From a bacterium (GTDB lineage Bacteria; Chloroflexota; Dormibacteria; Aeolococcales; Bog-877): a stretch of 37,984 nucleotides of DNA. Positions within the stretch are counted from its first letter, which is position 1, and every line of letters starts with the position of its first letter. The notes beneath the pieces were generated by a model that was given only the letters and a program-made list of their open reading frames with translations, was not told where the DNA came from and did no database searches. Positions 15,506 through 23,499 of the stretch are shown one piece after another. The stretch lies in assembly GCA_021795235.1 (NCBI GenBank), contig JAJYPP010000029.1, positions 1 through 37,984 of the forward strand, written 5' to 3'. The translations under genes were made by a program, and so were the position numbers.

Positions 15506-16735
15506 ATGACTTTCCTGTCCGGTCTTCACGGGGTGGTGGCGATCGCCCTGCTGTGCAGCCTCCTGTTCATGGAGGAAGCCGGTGTCCCCCTGCCGTTTGC
15601 CCCCGGCGAACTGACCCTCTTGGCCGGCGGACTCCTCATCGCCGCCGGGGGCTTGGACCCCTGGGTCTTCGTGCCGCTCGCCTTCGCGGTGTGCGTCGCC
15701 GGGGCCATGGTCGGGTACAGCTGGGCGCGGATTGTGGGCGAGCACGGGCTGACGGGGCTGGCGGTGAGATTCCACCAGGCCAAGGCGCTGGCACGGGTCT
15801 CAACTCGCGTCCGCGCCGCCGGTCCAGTTGGAATCGGCACCTCCCGGCTGATCCCGGGGCTGCGGATCTACACCACCTTGGTCGCGGGAGCGTTGGGGGT
15901 GCGGCGCCGGACGTTCATCGAGGGACTCATCCCCAGCACCGCCGTCTGGGTGGTGGTGTTCGTGGCCCTGGGGGTCGTGGCAGGCATCCCTGTCGAGCAC
16001 TTCTTGACCAACCTGGCCAAGCTGGCGGTGCAGGGCGCCATCCTGCTGGTGATCGGGGTTGGGGGCTATCTGGCCGTCCGTCAGGCACCCAAGGGGGAGC
16101 GCGAGCCCTTGGTCAACGTTCCCGACTGGATCAAGACCGGTCTGGCGGTGCTGGTCGACCTGGGGGTGGTCGCCAGTATCCTCACCGGGCTGCTGGCGAT
16201 CGCGCGCCGAGTCACGGGCGCCGGGCTGGTGGCCACCTGGGCGGACGGGGTGGTGGTTCTCGCCGCCCTCGGAGCGCTGTACCTCTTCGTCACCCGCCGC
16301 AGCACCGGAGCCACGGTCGGCGAGGCCCTGTTGCGCACGGCCTACCTGCCCCGGCGGGTGAGCGGGCCCGTTCTGGACCTGGCCGGGGAGGCGTCCGCCC
16401 AGGACCCGCAGCTGGAGTCGGCGGCCGTCCTGCTGCATGCTCTGGGCACCGTGACCCGGCTGGCGGTGGCGCGGTCCTTGCTGGCGGGGCCGGCCACGAC
16501 CGGCGAGGTGGCCGAGTCCACGCAGATGAGCTCGGACGAGAGCATGTACCACCTGGCGGCCCTGGAGCAGGCGGGACTGCTGCAGCGCTTCCCGAGTGGC
16601 CGGGACCGCGATCCGCGGTTCGAGATCCGGGGGCCGGTGCGCAACTTGGTCGCTGATGTGCTCGAGCGCCAGGATCCGCGTGACGGTGCGGGCGGATCCT
16701 TGAAGACCGGGTCCGACCCGCTGCAGTCGGTCTGA
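15506..16735 (+). CDS. DedA-family membrane protein fused to an RDD-like segment and winged-helix domain
   Basis: 409 aa. Residues 1-195 are a DedA/SNARE-associated (VTT) domain with PFAPGE (30-35), GAMVGYSWARIVGEHG (66-81) and the Arg-containing GTSRLIPGLR (111-120); this family includes undecaprenyl-phosphate flippases. Residues ~207-285 contain two further hydrophobic helices and RRSTGATVGEALLRTAY, resembling an RDD domain. Residues ~305-390 look like an ArsR-type winged helix (ARSLLAGPATTGEVAES, MYHLAALEQAGLLQRF), predicted cytoplasmic. The combination is unusual and suggests a membrane-tethered regulator or sensor. The ATG at 15506 has AGGAA 10 nt upstream. Domain calls are by eye, and the RDD part is the least certain. 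Confidence 0.75.
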   Translation: MTFLSGLHGVVAIALLCSLLFMEEAGVPLPFAPGELTLLAGGLLIAAGGLDPWVFVPLAFAVCVAGAMVGYSWARIVGEHGLTGLAVRFHQAKALARVSTRVRAAGPVGIGTSRLIPGLRIYTTLVAGALGVRRRTFIEGLIPSTAVWVVVFVALGVVAGIPVEHFLTNLAKLAVQGAILLVIGVGGYLAVRQAPKGEREPLVNVPDWIKTGLAVLVDLGVVASILTGLLAIARRVTGAGLVATWADGVVVLAALGALYLFVTRRSTGATVGEALLRTAYLPRRVSGPVLDLAGEASAQDPQLESAAVLLHALGTVTRLAVARSLLAGPATTGEVAESTQMSSDESMYHLAALEQAGLLQRFPSGRDRDPRFEIRGPVRNLVADVLERQDPRDGAGGSLKTGSDPLQSV

Positions 16736-16770
16736 CCGGTTGCTCGCACGCGTGGCGGCAACAACGCATG

Positions 16771-16816
16771 ATGTTGTGGCCTGACGATTGACATACCACA
16801 ACCTATAGCGGAGAAT
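16771..16816 (+). promoter_or_regulatory. Permease promoter with inverted repeat over the -35
   Basis: TTGACA (16788-16793), a 17-nt spacer and GAGAAT (16811-16816) form a plausible sigma-70 promoter. A 9-bp arm ATGTTGTGG (16771-16779) and CCACAACCT (16796-16804) match at 8 of 9 pairs and flank the -35, as an operator would. The regulator is unknown. Confidence 0.5.
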
Positions 16817-16877
16817 CAGGCGAGTGGCGGCCCAGTGCGGCGCCCACCCGTTATCAGACCCCGAGTGGAGGAGTGGC

Positions 16878-18332
16878 TTGGCAACCAGTCAACCGACGGA
16901 CCGGATCGGCTCGGCGACGCCGGAGGACTACTCAGCGCGGAAGGTCGAGCAGAGGGGCATCGAGCTGATCCCAGAGGCTGGGAGGAAGATGACTCCCGCA
17001 GGCCTCTTCTGGCTGTGGGCGGGGGGGATCTGGAACGTCGAGTACCTGGTCTACGGGGCCCTGGTCATCTCCTTCGGGCTATCGTTTGGGCAGGCAGTGC
17101 TGGCGATCCTGATCGGCAACGTCTCCTACGTGTTCCTGGGGATGGCCAGCCTGCCGGGTCCGGAGGCTGGGACCACCGCCTTCATGGTCTCCCGAGCACC
17201 ATTCGGGATCAACGGCAACCGGGTGGTGTCCGCCTTCAACTGGCTCACCCAGGTGGGATTCGAGATCGAGGGGATCGTCCTCGTCGTCCTGGTCACTCTG
17301 GCGATGTTCGCGCGGGGCGGGGTCGGCGCCAGCACGGGACTGAAGATAGGCGTGATCCTGGCCGCGGTGGCGGTCCAGTTCGTGGTGCCGTTCTTCGGCC
17401 ACGCCATGATCACCAAGGTTCTTCGCTACCTGTCAATCGTGTTCATCCTGCTGTTCGCGGTGATGGCGGTGCTGGTGGTGCCCCACGCCAACCTGGGCCA
17501 CCTCCACCAGCAGGCTTCCTGGGCGGTTTGGACCACCGCCGTGGTGCTCATCATCGCCGCCGGTGGGCTCGGTTGGACCGAGAACGCTAGCGACTACTCG
17601 CGCTACCTCCCCCGAGCGACCCGCAAGGCGAGGACATTCTGGGCGGCCACCTTGGGGGCCGCGATCCCGTCGGTGCTGCTGGAGCTGCTGGGAGCTCTGG
17701 CATTCGTCGTCAGCCCCAAGGCGACGGCCGTGACCGGCGTGCCGGCCTCCTTCGCGGGGTGGTTCTTCTGGCCGTTCCTGATTCTGGTCCTGCCCCAGCT
17801 GTTCGCGATCAACTCTTTGGACCTCTACTCGTCGGGAGTGACCCTGCAGGCGTTGGGGATCCCGGTCAAGCGCTGGGGGGCGGTGGTGATCGACACCGTG
17901 GTGGCGGGCCTGGTGACGACCCTGGTCATCTTCAAGGGCAACTTCTACACCGACCTGTCCGGCTTCCTGGACTACATCGTGGTCTGGCTGGGGCCGTGGT
18001 TCGGAATCCTGGCGGTGGACTACCTGCTGCGCCGGGGGCGCTACGATCCCGGTTCGTTGGCCGCCTCCAGGGGGGGGCTGTACTGGCGCAATGGCGGGGT
18101 CAACTGGAAGGCGCTGATCGCTCAAGCTCTGGGCATGCTGGCGGCCCTGATGTGGACCGACGCCGCCTTCTACGTTCCCTCCTTCGTGGGACCCATTTCC
18201 AAGGCGACCGGTGGCGCCGACTTCAGCTGGGCGCTGGGGATTCTGGTCGGCGGTGGCGCCTATCTGGTGATGTCGCTGGGCAGCATCGGGAAGGAACTGA
18301 GCGCTGGGCCGGAGGCGGCTACTCCTTCCTGA
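16878..18332 (+). CDS. NCS1-family permease, purine/cytosine type
   Basis: About 484 aa with some 12 hydrophobic segments. The N-terminal block GIELIPEAGRKMTPAGLFW followed by FNWLTQVGFEIEGI fits the nucleobase:cation symporter-1 family (CodB/purine-cytosine permeases), importing a nucleobase or related heterocycle with H+ or Na+. The TTG at 16878 was chosen because GGAGGAG ends 4-5 nt before it; a GTG at 16824 in the same frame lies on or before the likely transcription start. The gene is alone behind its own promoter and converges on hpt, a purine-salvage gene, which fits a purine substrate but does not prove it. Confidence 0.85.
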   Translation: MATSQPTDRIGSATPEDYSARKVEQRGIELIPEAGRKMTPAGLFWLWAGGIWNVEYLVYGALVISFGLSFGQAVLAILIGNVSYVFLGMASLPGPEAGTTAFMVSRAPFGINGNRVVSAFNWLTQVGFEIEGIVLVVLVTLAMFARGGVGASTGLKIGVILAAVAVQFVVPFFGHAMITKVLRYLSIVFILLFAVMAVLVVPHANLGHLHQQASWAVWTTAVVLIIAAGGLGWTENASDYSRYLPRATRKARTFWAATLGAAIPSVLLELLGALAFVVSPKATAVTGVPASFAGWFFWPFLILVLPQLFAINSLDLYSSGVTLQALGIPVKRWGAVVIDTVVAGLVTTLVIFKGNFYTDLSGFLDYIVVWLGPWFGILAVDYLLRRGRYDPGSLAASRGGLYWRNGGVNWKALIAQALGMLAALMWTDAAFYVPSFVGPISKATGGADFSWALGILVGGGAYLVMSLGSIGKELSAGPEAATPS

Positions 18333-18338
18333 GCTGGC

Positions 18339-18368
18339 AGGGTCAGGTGCCACCCGGCACCTGACCCT
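18339..18368. terminator. Bidirectional stem-loop terminator
   Basis: AGGGTCAGGTGCC (18339-18351) and GGCACCTGACCCT (18356-18368) form a perfect 13-bp stem with the 4-nt loop ACCC. It lies between the convergent permease (+, stop 18332) and hpt (-, stop 18382). There is no U-tract, as is common for GC-rich actinobacterial terminators. Confidence 0.75.
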
Positions 18369-18381
18369 CGCCCGGTTGCGT

Positions 18382-19038
18382 TCAGCTGGCGTCTGAGGTC
18401 GAGCTGGGCATCCACTGGGCCAGGTACGGGAGCTCGCGGTACTTGTCGTCGTAGTCGAGGCCGTAGCCGACCACGAAGCCCGGCCCGTCCAGGCGGAATC
18501 CCACGTAGCGTGGGTGCACCGGGGCCTCACGCGCCTCCGGTCGGTCCAGCAGCGAGCAGTACTCCACCCGCCGGTTGGGGGACGCCAGGCGCTGAATCAT
18601 GGCGTGGGCGGTGTGCCCGGCGTCGACTATGTCGTCGATGATCAGCACCGTCTGACGGCCATCCCCGCTCATCTCTCCCAACTCCTGGATGACGGGAGCT
18701 CGCCAGGCCTTGGTGCCGCGATAGCTGCTGGCGTGGAAGAAGGTGACGAGCAGGTTCTCCATCTTGTTGGTGATGAGCTCCCGAGCCAGGTCGGCGGCGA
18801 AGACGAAGGCTCCGCGCAGCACCACGGCCAGCGTGAGTGGCTCACCCCCCAGCTCCGTGGCTATGTCCTTGGCCAGCCCACAGACGCGATCCCGGACCAT
18901 CTCCGCACTCGCAATCTCCCGCACCGGGAGCTGGGCCAGCCCGACGTCGCTCCAGAAGGAGAGCTGGGCCACCGCCTCCGGGGCGGGCACCGCCAGCACC
19001 GGCACCGATACTTGCCGGGCAGGTGGTGAGGCCTCCAT
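18382..19038 (-). CDS. hpt: Hypoxanthine phosphoribosyltransferase
   Basis: The 218-aa protein salvages hypoxanthine (and probably guanine) to IMP/GMP using PRPP. The PRPP loop VLIIDDIVDAGHT (131-143) has the two acidic residues; VLRGAFVFAADL (73-84), SSYRGTK (105-111) and the base-binding end FVVGYGLDYDDKYRELPYL match the family. The N-terminal ~35 residues are longer than usual (the family is about 180 aa), so an internal start is possible, but the ATG at 19038 has AGGA close upstream. It lies 56 bp after the oxidoreductase gene on the same strand. Confidence 0.93.
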   Translation of the reverse strand: MEASPPARQVSVPVLAVPAPEAVAQLSFWSDVGLAQLPVREIASAEMVRDRVCGLAKDIATELGGEPLTLAVVLRGAFVFAADLARELITNKMENLLVTFFHASSYRGTKAWRAPVIQELGEMSGDGRQTVLIIDDIVDAGHTAHAMIQRLASPNRRVEYCSLLDRPEAREAPVHPRYVGFRLDGPGFVVGYGLDYDDKYRELPYLAQWMPSSTSDAS

Positions 19039-19094
19039 GTTCCTACTCTACCAATGAGGCGGGCGACCACATCCTGTTGAGTCTGCGGCCCCGG

Positions 19095-20045
19095 TCAGGG
19101 TCCCTCCCTAAGAACCACGATCTTGCCCAGTTTCCCCCCCTTGACCAGATGGGAGTACGCGTCGCCCGCATGGGAGAGGGGAAAGCTGGCGGCGAGGGGT
19201 ACCTGAAGCCTGCCCGACTGCAGGAGCGGCAGCAGACGCTTCTCCACACTGGCCACGACCAGCGCCTTCTCCGCCAGCGAGCGGGCTCTCAGGGTGGAGC
19301 CAAAGATGCGCGCTCGACGCCCCATCAACAAGGAGAGGTCCAGCTCGGTCGAGCGGCCGGCGCCAAGGCCGATCACCGCGATGCGCCCATGGATGTCCAG
19401 CACGGCCATCGCCTGAGCCACCCCGGGCCCCCCGACCAGCTCCAGGACGAGGTCGAAAGGGCCCCGCGACAGGGCAGTTGCGGGGTCGAGCGCTTCGGCC
19501 GCTCCGAGCGAGCGGAGATCGCCGAGGCGATCCGGGTTGCGACACGATGCGATCACGGTGGCGCCGGCCAGCGCTGCCAGCTGGATGGCGGCCGTGCCCA
19601 CGCCGCCGGCCGCGCCGGTGACCAGCACCCGGTCTCCGGCCCGGAGACCGCCCTGCAGGACGAGGGCGTCCCAGGCGGTGGTGAACGCCTCGGGGAAACC
19701 GCCCGCGGCTGACATCTCCACCCCCTCTGGGATGGGCAGCACCGAGCCCTCGTCCACCGCCGCGAGTTCGGCGTGGGCGCCGCCGCCCACCAGAGCCATG
19801 ACCCTCTGTCCGGGTTTGAACCTTCCGGCCATGGAGCCAACCGCCGCCACCACGCCGGCCAGCTCGAGGCCGGGGATATCCGGAGGACTGCCAGGCGGAG
19901 CCGGGTAGGCACCCCGGACCTGCATGACATCCGCGGCGTTGACACCTGCTGCCGCCACCTCAATGAGTACCTCGCGATCGCCGGGGGTGGGGTCGGGTCG
20001 GTCCTGCCAGACCAGGGATCCATCCGCGATGCAGTTGGCCTTCAC
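19095..20045 (-). CDS. Zinc-independent quinone oxidoreductase-like MDR protein
   Basis: This 316-aa medium-chain dehydrogenase/reductase belongs to the NADPH:quinone oxidoreductase / PIG3-like group. The N-terminal GroES-like domain has GVNAADVMQVRGAYP (34-48) and PGLELAGVV; the Rossmann motif VTGAAGGVGTAAIQLA is at about 142-157, with Ala/Gly spacing typical of NADPH-binding members. Zinc ligands of alcohol dehydrogenases are absent. It probably reduces quinones or other enones to limit redox stress; the substrate is unknown. The ATG at 20045 is the start. It is upstream of hpt on the same strand. Confidence 0.87.
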   Translation of the reverse strand: MKANCIADGSLVWQDRPDPTPGDREVLIEVAAAGVNAADVMQVRGAYPAPPGSPPDIPGLELAGVVAAVGSMAGRFKPGQRVMALVGGGAHAELAAVDEGSVLPIPEGVEMSAAGGFPEAFTTAWDALVLQGGLRAGDRVLVTGAAGGVGTAAIQLAALAGATVIASCRNPDRLGDLRSLGAAEALDPATALSRGPFDLVLELVGGPGVAQAMAVLDIHGRIAVIGLGAGRSTELDLSLLMGRRARIFGSTLRARSLAEKALVVASVEKRLLPLLQSGRLQVPLAASFPLSHAGDAYSHLVKGGKLGKIVVLREGP

Positions 20046-20187
20046 ATGCCCAGCATAGGCGGGGTGGGCTTGCGAGAGTCAACTCCGGTCCCATCCTTGC
20101 AGTGGGAACGGCAGAAGATCGCCCAGGCGCCACCACCATGAATCTCTCCGCCTCCGAAAGTGACCGGTTCCCGGCCCACCCGCGAAA

Positions 20188-20224
20188 TGGCGTGTTGGTT
20201 GGGGCCCTGCCCGCGGACACGCCA
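20188..20224. other. Stem-loop in the oxidoreductase / sigma-factor divergent spacer
   Basis: TGGCGTGT (20188-20195) and ACACGCCA (20217-20224) form a perfect 8-bp stem with a 21-nt loop holding an inner GGG/CCC pair. It sits in the 274-bp divergent spacer ahead of the ECF sigma gene. No promoter was assigned with confidence; the element may be an operator or part of a leader RNA. Confidence 0.35.
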
Positions 20225-20319
20225 CTCCTTCGGTGATCCTTCGCCCTCCGGCGAGCCAACAACCCGGTTGATTTTGTCTTGGACTTGCCAACGCTGGTGC
20301 GCCGATGGAGGATTGAGCG

Positions 20320-20862
20320 ATGGTGCTGTCCTCGGGCAGGGAGAGGGTGTCGAGCTTGGATTCGGACGAAGTGAAAGTGCAGGGACTGGTGCGCGAGCAT
20401 CGGAGCGCGGTGATGGCGGCCGCCCTGCGCGCTACCGGAGATCACCAGGTCGCCGAGGAGATCGTCCAGGAGACGTTTCTGCGGGCCTGGCGCAACCCTC
20501 AGGCCTTCGTCGGATCGCAGGCGTCGCCCCGGGGGTGGCTCCTGACCGTGACCCGCCATCTGTTGGCCGACCGGTGGCGGGCGCGGGTGAGGCGGCGGTC
20601 AGCGGAGGCGGCAGCGTGCTCTCCAGACATCCACGAGGAGCCGGGATTCGATGGGGCGCTGGAGGCTGAGCTGATCCGGACCGCGATGGGCCGACTCTCC
20701 AAAGAGCATCGCGAGGTACTGGTCCAGTGTGTGTGGCTGCAGCGGACCGTCAGCGAGGCCGCCACGGCGCTTGGCATACCCACGGGGACCGTCAAGTCCA
20801 GAACCTATTACGCCCTGCGGTCGCTGCGCCTGATCCTCGAAGAGATGGGATACGAGCGGTGA
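20320..20862 (+). CDS. ECF RNA polymerase sigma factor (SigK/SigL-like)
   Basis: 180 aa. Region 2 is seen in LVREHRSAVMAAALRATGDHQVAEEIVQETF, with the -10 recognition helix (ETFLRAWRNP). Region 4 is the helix-turn-helix TVSEAATALGIPTGTVKSRTYYALRSL near the C-terminus. The linker is short, as in group 4 sigma factors, and the region 4 wording resembles SigK/SigL. The ATG at 20320 follows GGAGG by about 10 nt. Its stop overlaps the anti-sigma gene start (GTGA), the usual sigma/anti-sigma arrangement. It probably responds to a redox or envelope signal, with the anti-sigma holding it inactive. Confidence 0.93.
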   Translation: MVLSSGRERVSSLDSDEVKVQGLVREHRSAVMAAALRATGDHQVAEEIVQETFLRAWRNPQAFVGSQASPRGWLLTVTRHLLADRWRARVRRRSAEAAACSPDIHEEPGFDGALEAELIRTAMGRLSKEHREVLVQCVWLQRTVSEAATALGIPTGTVKSRTYYALRSLRLILEEMGYER

Positions 20863-21497
20863 CCGGGCCAGATCCCTTCAGGGATAGCCTGGGGGCGCAT
20901 GCGCTCGGGGCCCTGGATGCCGACGAGGCGGCCGCTGTGGAGGGGCACCTGCGAGAGTGCCCGGGTTGCCGTCACGAGCTGTCGGACTTGGCCGGACTCG
21001 GGCTGCTGGTGGCCCGTGCCGGGACCCGGGACAAGGAGTGGCGCGGGCGTGAGCGGGTGGGCCTCAGGCAGGCTGGATCTTCGAGGTGGTGGGGATGGCC
21101 GAAGAGGCGCCGGTTGGAGGCTGGGGCACTGGCCCTGATACTGGTTGGTGGCGTCACGGTGGCCCTTCTTTTGCCGCGCGGTGGTGGCCAGACCGTTGCC
21201 TTCGAGGCCACTTCGGGTTGGGTTCACGCGAGCGGAACAGTCACCTATCACAGCGAGCCATGGGGAACTCAGATGGTGATCCAGATGTCGGGACTCCCGC
21301 CATCCTTGCGGTGCCAGGTCTGGGTCGAGTCGGCGGCTGGCGGTTGGCAGCAGGCCGGAGCCTGGACTGGAGCGTCCGGGCGCCAGACCGTGGTCGAGAC
21401 AGCGTCCGGTCTGCCCCTGCGCCAGATCACCGGTGTGGCGCTCGAAGCTCCCGGCGGGAAGGAGCTGCTCTGGGCCGCCGCGCCCCAGACCAGTTGA
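20859..21497 (+). CDS. Zinc-finger anti-sigma factor, RskA-like
   Basis: 212 aa. The N-terminal domain carries the ZAS motif HLRECPGCRHEL (His-x3-Cys-x2-Cys), which clamps ECF sigma factors. One membrane segment (LEAGALALILVGGVTVALLL) is followed by an extracytoplasmic domain of about 110 aa resembling the RskA C-terminal domain. The GTG at 20859 overlaps the sigma stop by 4 nt. Known members are cut by regulated intramembrane proteolysis to release the sigma factor; the signal here is not evident. Confidence 0.88.
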   Translation: MTGPDPFRDSLGAHALGALDADEAAAVEGHLRECPGCRHELSDLAGLGLLVARAGTRDKEWRGRERVGLRQAGSSRWWGWPKRRRLEAGALALILVGGVTVALLLPRGGGQTVAFEATSGWVHASGTVTYHSEPWGTQMVIQMSGLPPSLRCQVWVESAAGGWQQAGAWTGASGRQTVVETASGLPLRQITGVALEAPGGKELLWAAAPQTS

Positions 21498-21562
21498 CCA
21501 TTGGCCACCCGATGCTCGCTGGCCTGGCTCCAGGCGTGCTCTGATCGGCTCTGGACCGGCCC

Positions 21563-22927
21563 TCAGGCACCCGTCCCAGCTGCCATGGGCGGCCCCTGGC
21601 CGGTCGACTGCTCGGGGCGGGGAGGCCCCTCGATCAGGGATCGGTGGCGGGCCTGTCGGCAGCGATCGGGAAGCTCACCGGCCAACCGATGGGCCTCGAC
21701 GGCGGATCGGTCCCTGAGGATCACTCCGACCCGACGCCCGGGGATGTCCAGGTGCACGCTGGCCAGGCGCAGCCGCCTCTGCAGGGGCCCCTGGGTCCAG
21801 CGCACGCTCTGGACCTTGGCCAGGGGAACCCAGGTGATCACCCGGCGGATTCGGCCAGCGCTGGCGGCCCCCCAGGCATCGGTGGTGCCCGCGCCCAGGA
21901 AGTGATACCTGAGTGGCGCCTTGCCCGCGGCGCGACGGGGGGCGGGTGACAGCACCGGCGCCACCTTCGGTCCGATGGCAGCCAGCAGAGCCTCGGCCTC
22001 TCGCCTGGTGGCGACGGGCAGCAGCGTCCGCATCTGCCCGGCGGCACCTCGGTCCTCTCGCTGGCGGCGTTGACCTCCGGCCACGTCCACCTCCAGACGC
22101 ACCCAGCCCAGCGGGCGCCAGAGCAGGGGCGCGATCAACCGGACCGCCTGGATCCGGTTGCGGGGGATGGTTTCGACCACGGTGCCGATGAGTCCGCCGC
22201 GCACCGTCAGACCGTCCGGTTCCTCCAGCACCTCATAGCCGAGCTGGGAATTGAGTCGACTGCCGATGCCGACCAGGCCGAGGAGCATCCAGCCGGCGCC
22301 GGCTCCGAGCAGTGGCGCTCGGGCCCCGCTCGCGTGGACCGTTGCTGCGACCGCGAAGGCGATCGCCAGGAGGACGATGAGGGGCACTCCGCCATCGAGC
22401 CAGACCGAAAGCAGGAGCCGACGGGCGCGGACGGCCGCCAGCGGTACCGCCCCACTGTCGGCCGGGGCGGCCACAGCTCCGCGGGACCACAGCAGCAGGT
22501 CGGCTCGCAGCCTATCCGCCCGTTCCTCGGGAATGTACGCCAGCCTGGCGTCGCCACGATGAGCCACGCCGGTGCGGACCCTGACTTCGGCGAGGCCCAA
22601 CAACCTGGCCAGGGCCGGACGCACCACGTCAACGGACTGGATCCGCTGCAGTGGGATCTGGGTGTGGCGTCGGCGCACCAAGCCGGTCTCAACCCGCAGG
22701 GTGCCGTCCTGGATGCGCCAGCGGGTAACCAGCCAGGAGATCACCCCGCCCAGGGCAGCCACACCTATGACCGCCAGCTCGAAGTAGTCGCCGCTCGTCC
22801 GGTTGTGTGGACTGGATAGGTAGGGCAGCGCCAGCACCAACACGAAGGCCGCGGCGCCCCGAACCATTTGGATCACCGGGGACAGTGGGTGCAGCCGCTG
22901 CCAGGGCAGGTCGGGGGCGGAGCTCAA
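21563..22927 (-). CDS. YdbT-like membrane protein with bacterial PH (DUF304) domains
   Basis: 454 aa. Two hydrophobic hairpins (about residues 18-62 and 173-222) alternate with three bacterial PH2-type domains: ~70-150 (RRRHTQIPLQRIQSVDVVRPALARLLGLAEVRV is read as its core), ~225-310 (ETIPRNRIQAVRL) and ~365-440 (TWVPLAKVQSVRW). This matches B. subtilis YdbT, which has the same repeat plan. The function is not settled; YdbS/YdbT were reported to affect amylocyclicin resistance in Bacillus. Its ATG overlaps the ydbS stop by 4 nt, so the two proteins are made together. Confidence 0.85.
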   Translation of the reverse strand: MSSAPDLPWQRLHPLSPVIQMVRGAAAFVLVLALPYLSSPHNRTSGDYFELAVIGVAALGGVISWLVTRWRIQDGTLRVETGLVRRRHTQIPLQRIQSVDVVRPALARLLGLAEVRVRTGVAHRGDARLAYIPEERADRLRADLLLWSRGAVAAPADSGAVPLAAVRARRLLLSVWLDGGVPLIVLLAIAFAVAATVHASGARAPLLGAGAGWMLLGLVGIGSRLNSQLGYEVLEEPDGLTVRGGLIGTVVETIPRNRIQAVRLIAPLLWRPLGWVRLEVDVAGGQRRQREDRGAAGQMRTLLPVATRREAEALLAAIGPKVAPVLSPAPRRAAGKAPLRYHFLGAGTTDAWGAASAGRIRRVITWVPLAKVQSVRWTQGPLQRRLRLASVHLDIPGRRVGVILRDRSAVEAHRLAGELPDRCRQARHRSLIEGPPRPEQSTGQGPPMAAGTGA

Positions 22928-23472
22928 AGCCCCTCGGCCTCAGCCTCACCCAGACTCGCCAGCCGATCACGAAGGCGTGCGGCCTCAAGGGAGGGCAGAC
23001 CGGGGATGCGGGCATCGGTCGCCATCGAGGCGGTGTGCAGGCGGACGGTGGCCAGCCGGAAGGCCCGCTCCAACGGGCCGGCGGTCACATCGACGGTCTG
23101 CATGCGCCCGTAGGGCACCACCGAGAGGCGACGGAACATCACCCCGCGTCGTACCAGCAGGTCCTGATCGCGCTCCAGATAAGCCCAGGAGCCCACCCTC
23201 CGGCGCATGTAGATCGTGCCCAGCACCCACCCGACGATCACCACCGGCACCGTGGCTGCTCCCACCCAGAACAGGCCGCTGGCAGCGGCCGCGGTGATGC
23301 CGGCGAGGAGACCCAGGAGGGCAACCGCAGCGACCTCCAGCTGGCGAATCTTGCCCAGGCTTGGGCTGACCCGCAGCCAGCCTGGCAGATCCGCAAACGG
23401 GGCCGCCAGGGTGAGGGCAGGCGCCGCTCGCTCCTCACCCGGTGGGTGGGAACCAGGTTGTTCACGGACCAT
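22924..23472 (-). CDS. YdbS-like membrane protein with one bacterial PH domain
   Basis: 182 aa. A polar N-terminal tail precedes two adjacent membrane segments (residues ~44-83) and one PH2/DUF304 domain (~95-165, with RRGVMFRRLSVVPYGRMQTV and LERAFRLATVRLHT). It is the usual partner of the YdbT-like protein encoded directly downstream with a 4-nt overlap, and the two probably form one membrane complex. It starts 28 bp after the stop of the frameshifted SDR gene on the same strand. Confidence 0.85.
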   Translation of the reverse strand: MVREQPGSHPPGEERAAPALTLAAPFADLPGWLRVSPSLGKIRQLEVAAVALLGLLAGITAAAASGLFWVGAATVPVVIVGWVLGTIYMRRRVGSWAYLERDQDLLVRRGVMFRRLSVVPYGRMQTVDVTAGPLERAFRLATVRLHTASMATDARIPGLPSLEAARLRDRLASLGEAEAEGL

Positions 23473-23499
23473 GGCCGCAAGGTTAGCCGATCTCGCCGG

